Shown: positions 5,008-7,199 of the stretch, one piece after another | Layout: the number at the start of each line of letters is the position of its first letter | Numbering within the stretch: the stretch's first letter is position 1 | Assembly: GCA_002401295.1 (NCBI GenBank) | Contig: NVSR01000057.1 | Coordinates: 1-7,199 of the forward strand | Source: SAR324 cluster bacterium | GTDB lineage: Bacteria; SAR324; XYD2-FULL-50-16 | Direction: 5' to 3' | Length of the DNA stretch: 7,199 nt | The notes under the pieces: model-generated | Seen by the model: the letters and a program-made list of their open reading frames with translations, nothing else | Told to the model about the DNA's origin: nothing | Databases searched by the model: none | Made by a program: the position numbers and the translations under genes

Positions 5008-7044
5008 CTAGATCTTGAAAAAAGAGACTAGTTGCTCCAGATCACTGGCCATTTTTGAGAGGTTGCGGGTTTGATTTTCGTTTCGAAGCAGTTCACCATT
5101 CACATTTTTAATCGCGGATTGGATATCTCGGATACTATCATTCACCTCACTCACACTGCTGGCGGTTTGCTCTGAAGATTCAGCAATTCGACGCGAGCCA
5201 ATGGCTCCTTCCTCCACACTATGAGCTGTCTCCCTTCCTGAAATAGCGACGTCCGCAGCAGAACGGGTGATTTCCTTCAGGCCCAGGAAGGCTTCTTGAA
5301 CACTGATCGCAGATTCCTTACCAGCCTCTGCAATTTTCTCAATGGATTGAGTAATCTCAGCTGAAGTTTGATTCTGTTGTTCAATGGATGAGGAGACAGA
5401 TAAGTTGATCTTCGCCATACGGCTAATGATCTCACTCACTTTTTGCGTGTTGGCGAGTGATTCGTTACTGTAATTCTGGATTTTTTGGATCTCCTGCGCC
5501 ACCTTGTTATTTGCTTTCACTGTCTGATTGGCCAATTCTTTGACTTCACCAGCTACCACAGCAAATCCCTTTCCTGCCTGCCCGGCACTCGCGGCTTCAA
5601 TGGTTGCATTGAGAGCCAACATATTTGTTTGAGAGGTGATATTATTCATCATCTTGACAATTTGTCCAATCTGGGCCGCTGTTTCTCCCAGTTGGTTCAT
5701 CGCTTTCAAACTGCTTTGTGCGGAAGCATCAGCTTCCTTGGCGATTAAAGCAGCGCTCTGGCTTTCTTCAGCTGCCATATTCAAGGAGATGGACATCTCT
5801 TCTGCAGATTTGGCAACATTATTAGTATCTTTAGTAACATTATCCACATTTTTCTGAATTCCTTCCATGTTCATAGTCGCTTGCTCTGCTGAACTAGCGA
5901 CGGTATTGATGTTCTGGCTTACTTGTTTAACTGAAGCACTAATGATATTGAAGCTAGTTGAGACTTCCTCTGCTGAGGAAGCCACAGTATTGACACTGTC
6001 AGCTACTTGATCGGATGCATTACCAATAGCAGTCGCCTGTTCTTGCATTGAGGCAGAGTTCTCGGATATTTGGCCAGCAGTCCTTTCCATATCACTGGAC
6101 ATCACAGATAATTGGCTACAGGACTGAATGATACCATTGACTGTCAGACGGATACTATCAGACATTTTTTGCATACTACGGAGTAAAGCGGCAATTTCAT
6201 TGTTACCTTCCACCTCAATTGTTTGGGTAAAATCCCCTTCAGCCAGATTTGAGGAGATTGTCACGACCTTTCGTATTGAGAGGACAATATTTCGGGTTAT
6301 GAATAACGAAAGCAGGCCACCAAACAAGAAAGCAAAGAGTCCGAAACTCCATATCAAAGTAATAGCAGTTTGTTCATCCGCTTCTGCTGTTTCTATAGAT
6401 TTTTGGATAAAAATCTCTATTTCATTGAGAAAACCTTTCAGCTCCCGGTCTAATTCCTCTTGCTTAACTTCAATCGCCTCAACACCACTCAGAGCTTGCT
6501 TTATTTTTCCATCTTTGAGCAGTTGGAGTACCTTAAGGGCTGCCATTCCATAGGCATGATGTTTTTTCTCTATAGATTTGAGGTGGTATAGCAAGGGGGT
6601 AGTGACAGCGAGGTCCCCTTCATTGTCATGATGTTTTTCCTCGGTGGATTGGTGTTGCTCTTCTGAGGAAACTGCTTCGATGGAGGCAGCTTCTAACATC
6701 TTTTCAGCCTTCCTGATTATCTGATTTACTGAGCCGGAAAGTCGCTGGAATTCACTGATAGACAGCTCAAGTTCCGCTTGCTCTTTTTTACTGTTTGATG
6801 AGCTGGCGATGGCAAACCCATGGCGTAAACCGCGTTCAAAGTTGACTGTCTGTTTCAGTTGGTTTTGGGTAACTTCCTGTATAGCTCTGGTGAAAGGAAT
6901 ATATTCATCAGTAATCTCATGCAGTTCATCACTAATCAAAGACATTTCATAGATCGCGATTCCCGCCAAAGTAATGATCAGGAACAAGAGCCCGCCAACG
7001 ATGTTAAAAATTTGGGTACTAATCTTTAAATTCTGCAATTTCAT
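5008..7044 (-). CDS. Methyl-accepting chemotaxis protein (transmembrane chemoreceptor)
   Basis: This 678-residue chemoreceptor passes a sensed signal to the CheA/CheW kinase complex at the inner membrane. Transmembrane helices are at about 11-32 and 229-250 and flank a roughly 195-residue, mostly helical periplasmic domain of four-helix-bundle type, not assignable to a ligand class. That domain holds a His/Glu-rich stretch (128-144). A HAMP linker follows (about 250-303, with LAEGDFTQ and NNEIAALLRSM). The signalling coiled coil fills the rest. Its kinase-binding hairpin tip at 469-505 (SQTNMLALNA, TIEAASAG, GKGFAVVAGEVKELA) is complete. Each arm is about 180-190 residues, longer than the roughly 126 in E. 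coli Tsr, implying a long-arm class. Likely methylation pairs are Glu359-Glu360, Glu387-Gln388 and Glu415-Glu416, with candidates on the return arm (Glu611-Glu612). There is no C-terminal CheR-docking pentapeptide; the protein ends LVSFFKI. No che genes adjoin it. The ribosome site is weak. Confidence 0.95.
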   Translation of the reverse strand: MKLQNLKISTQIFNIVGGLLFLIITLAGIAIYEMSLISDELHEITDEYIPFTRAIQEVTQNQLKQTVNFERGLRHGFAIASSSNSKKEQAELELSISEFQRLSGSVNQIIRKAEKMLEAASIEAVSSEEQHQSTEEKHHDNEGDLAVTTPLLYHLKSIEKKHHAYGMAALKVLQLLKDGKIKQALSGVEAIEVKQEELDRELKGFLNEIEIFIQKSIETAEADEQTAITLIWSFGLFAFLFGGLLSLFITRNIVLSIRKVVTISSNLAEGDFTQTIEVEGNNEIAALLRSMQKMSDSIRLTVNGIIQSCSQLSVMSSDMERTAGQISENSASMQEQATAIGNASDQVADSVNTVASSAEEVSTSFNIISASVKQVSQNINTVASSAEQATMNMEGIQKNVDNVTKDTNNVAKSAEEMSISLNMAAEESQSAALIAKEADASAQSSLKAMNQLGETAAQIGQIVKMMNNITSQTNMLALNATIEAASAGQAGKGFAVVAGEVKELANQTVKANNKVAQEIQKIQNYSNESLANTQKVSEIISRMAKINLSVSSSIEQQNQTSAEITQSIEKIAEAGKESAISVQEAFLGLKEITRSAADVAISGRETAHSVEEGAIGSRRIAESSEQTASSVSEVNDSIRDIQSAIKNVNGELLRNENQTRNLSKMASDLEQLVSFFKI

Positions 7045-7061
7045 ACTAGCTCATACATTGG

Positions 7062-7117
7062 TTTAGAGGATAAGGCGTTTCTTTAGGGATAAGGTGTTTC
7101 TTTAGGGAGAAAGTTTT
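7062..7117. repeat. Three short tandem direct repeats upstream of the chemoreceptor
   Basis: TTTAGAGGATAAGGCGTTTC (7062-7081) is followed directly by TTTAGGGATAAGGTGTTTC (7082-7100), which differs by two substitutions/one indel. A decayed third copy starting TTTAGGGAGAAAG (7101-7113) comes next. The period is 19-20 bp, close to two DNA helical turns. The array occupies nearly all of the 71 bp between the chemoreceptor start and the preceding minus-strand stop codon, so it may be an operator array or a duplicated promoter element. Read on the minus strand I find no good sigma-28 flagellar promoter in it. Confidence 0.6.
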
Positions 7118-7199
7118 AGTTATTAATAAAATAGTTCAAGCTTACCGGGCTTCCCTTGCGTAAGAGACTCACATTAATCTCTCGTTCATTTCGAAGTAC
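7116..7199 (-). CDS. 3' end of an upstream minus-strand gene, possibly PDZ-tailed (GspC-like)
   Basis: From the window edge, one minus-strand frame is open for 27 codons and ends in TAA (7116-7118). The peptide begins VLRNEREINVSLLRKGSP and ends LNYFINN. The alternating pattern ending in R-x-G-x-P-V-x-L-x-Y resembles the last two strands of PDZ domains, as at the C-terminus of type II secretion protein GspC or of some PDZ-bearing proteases. This is a partial gene: an open stretch this short can occur by chance, and the family suggestion rests on pattern only. It ends 71 bp before the chemoreceptor start on the same strand, with no hairpin between, so the two could be co-transcribed. Confidence 0.4.
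   Translation of the reverse strand, partial: VLRNEREINVSLLRKGSPVSLNYFINN

Noticed and set aside
5485..5857. Plus-strand open frames inside the chemoreceptor gene
   Set aside because: The minus-strand frame encodes an unmistakable chemoreceptor signalling domain throughout, and the antisense frames resemble nothing.
7062..7116. Sigma-28 flagellar promoter for the chemoreceptor
   Set aside because: TAAA and GCC-like blocks occur on the minus strand because of the repeats, but none pair at the required spacing of about 15 bp with a GCCGATAA-like box.
7062..7117. CRISPR array
   Set aside because: The repeats are contiguous without spacers and are only 19-20 bp.

Overview
The window reads as a chromosomal stretch from a Gram-negative (diderm) bacterium, most likely proteobacterial. 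The support is an exported penicillin-acylase-family hydrolase, a methyl-accepting chemotaxis receptor, a near-consensus sigma-54 (-24/-12) promoter, and an upstream gene end that could be the PDZ-like tail of a type II secretion protein. Base composition is moderate and looks even along the window. I see no insertion sequence, phage gene, tRNA, rRNA or CRISPR array. I cannot name a genus.

Layout, left to right. At 8-66 there is a long imperfect inverted repeat of the dispersed extragenic (REP-like) kind. A monocistronic penicillin acylase / acyl-homoserine-lactone acylase-family gene follows (261-2654, +). A gene-poor stretch (2655-2975) contains a sigma-54 promoter (2898-2913) and, about 108 bp upstream of its predicted transcription start, a perfect 7+7 bp palindrome (2808-2823) where an enhancer-binding activator could sit. 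This promoter leads into two different small heat-shock proteins of the Hsp20/alpha-crystallin family (2976-3401 and 3462-3842, +), which end at a strong hairpin (3852-3874). A single-domain ATP-grasp ligase related to the ATP-grasp part of cyanophycin synthetase follows (3988-4947, +). It converges on a large chemoreceptor gene (5008-7044, -). Upstream of the chemoreceptor is a short triplicated direct repeat (7062-7117), and the last 84 bases look like the 3' end of another minus-strand gene.

The genes do not form one pathway. The coherent unit is the Hsp20 pair. Two divergent small chaperones in tandem, behind what looks like a sigma-54 promoter with an upstream palindrome, suggests a stress or nutrient-responsive chaperone operon switched on by an enhancer-binding protein encoded elsewhere. 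The acylase would act in the periplasm on amide-linked acyl compounds, the ATP-grasp enzyme in the cytosol on an unknown carboxylate and amine, and the chemoreceptor at the inner membrane. I see no clear evidence of a wholly new multi-gene system. The points most worth a second look are the sigma-54 Hsp20 operon, the stand-alone cyanophycin-synthetase-like ATP-grasp enzyme, and the chemoreceptor's long signalling arm with its exact 28-residue repeats.
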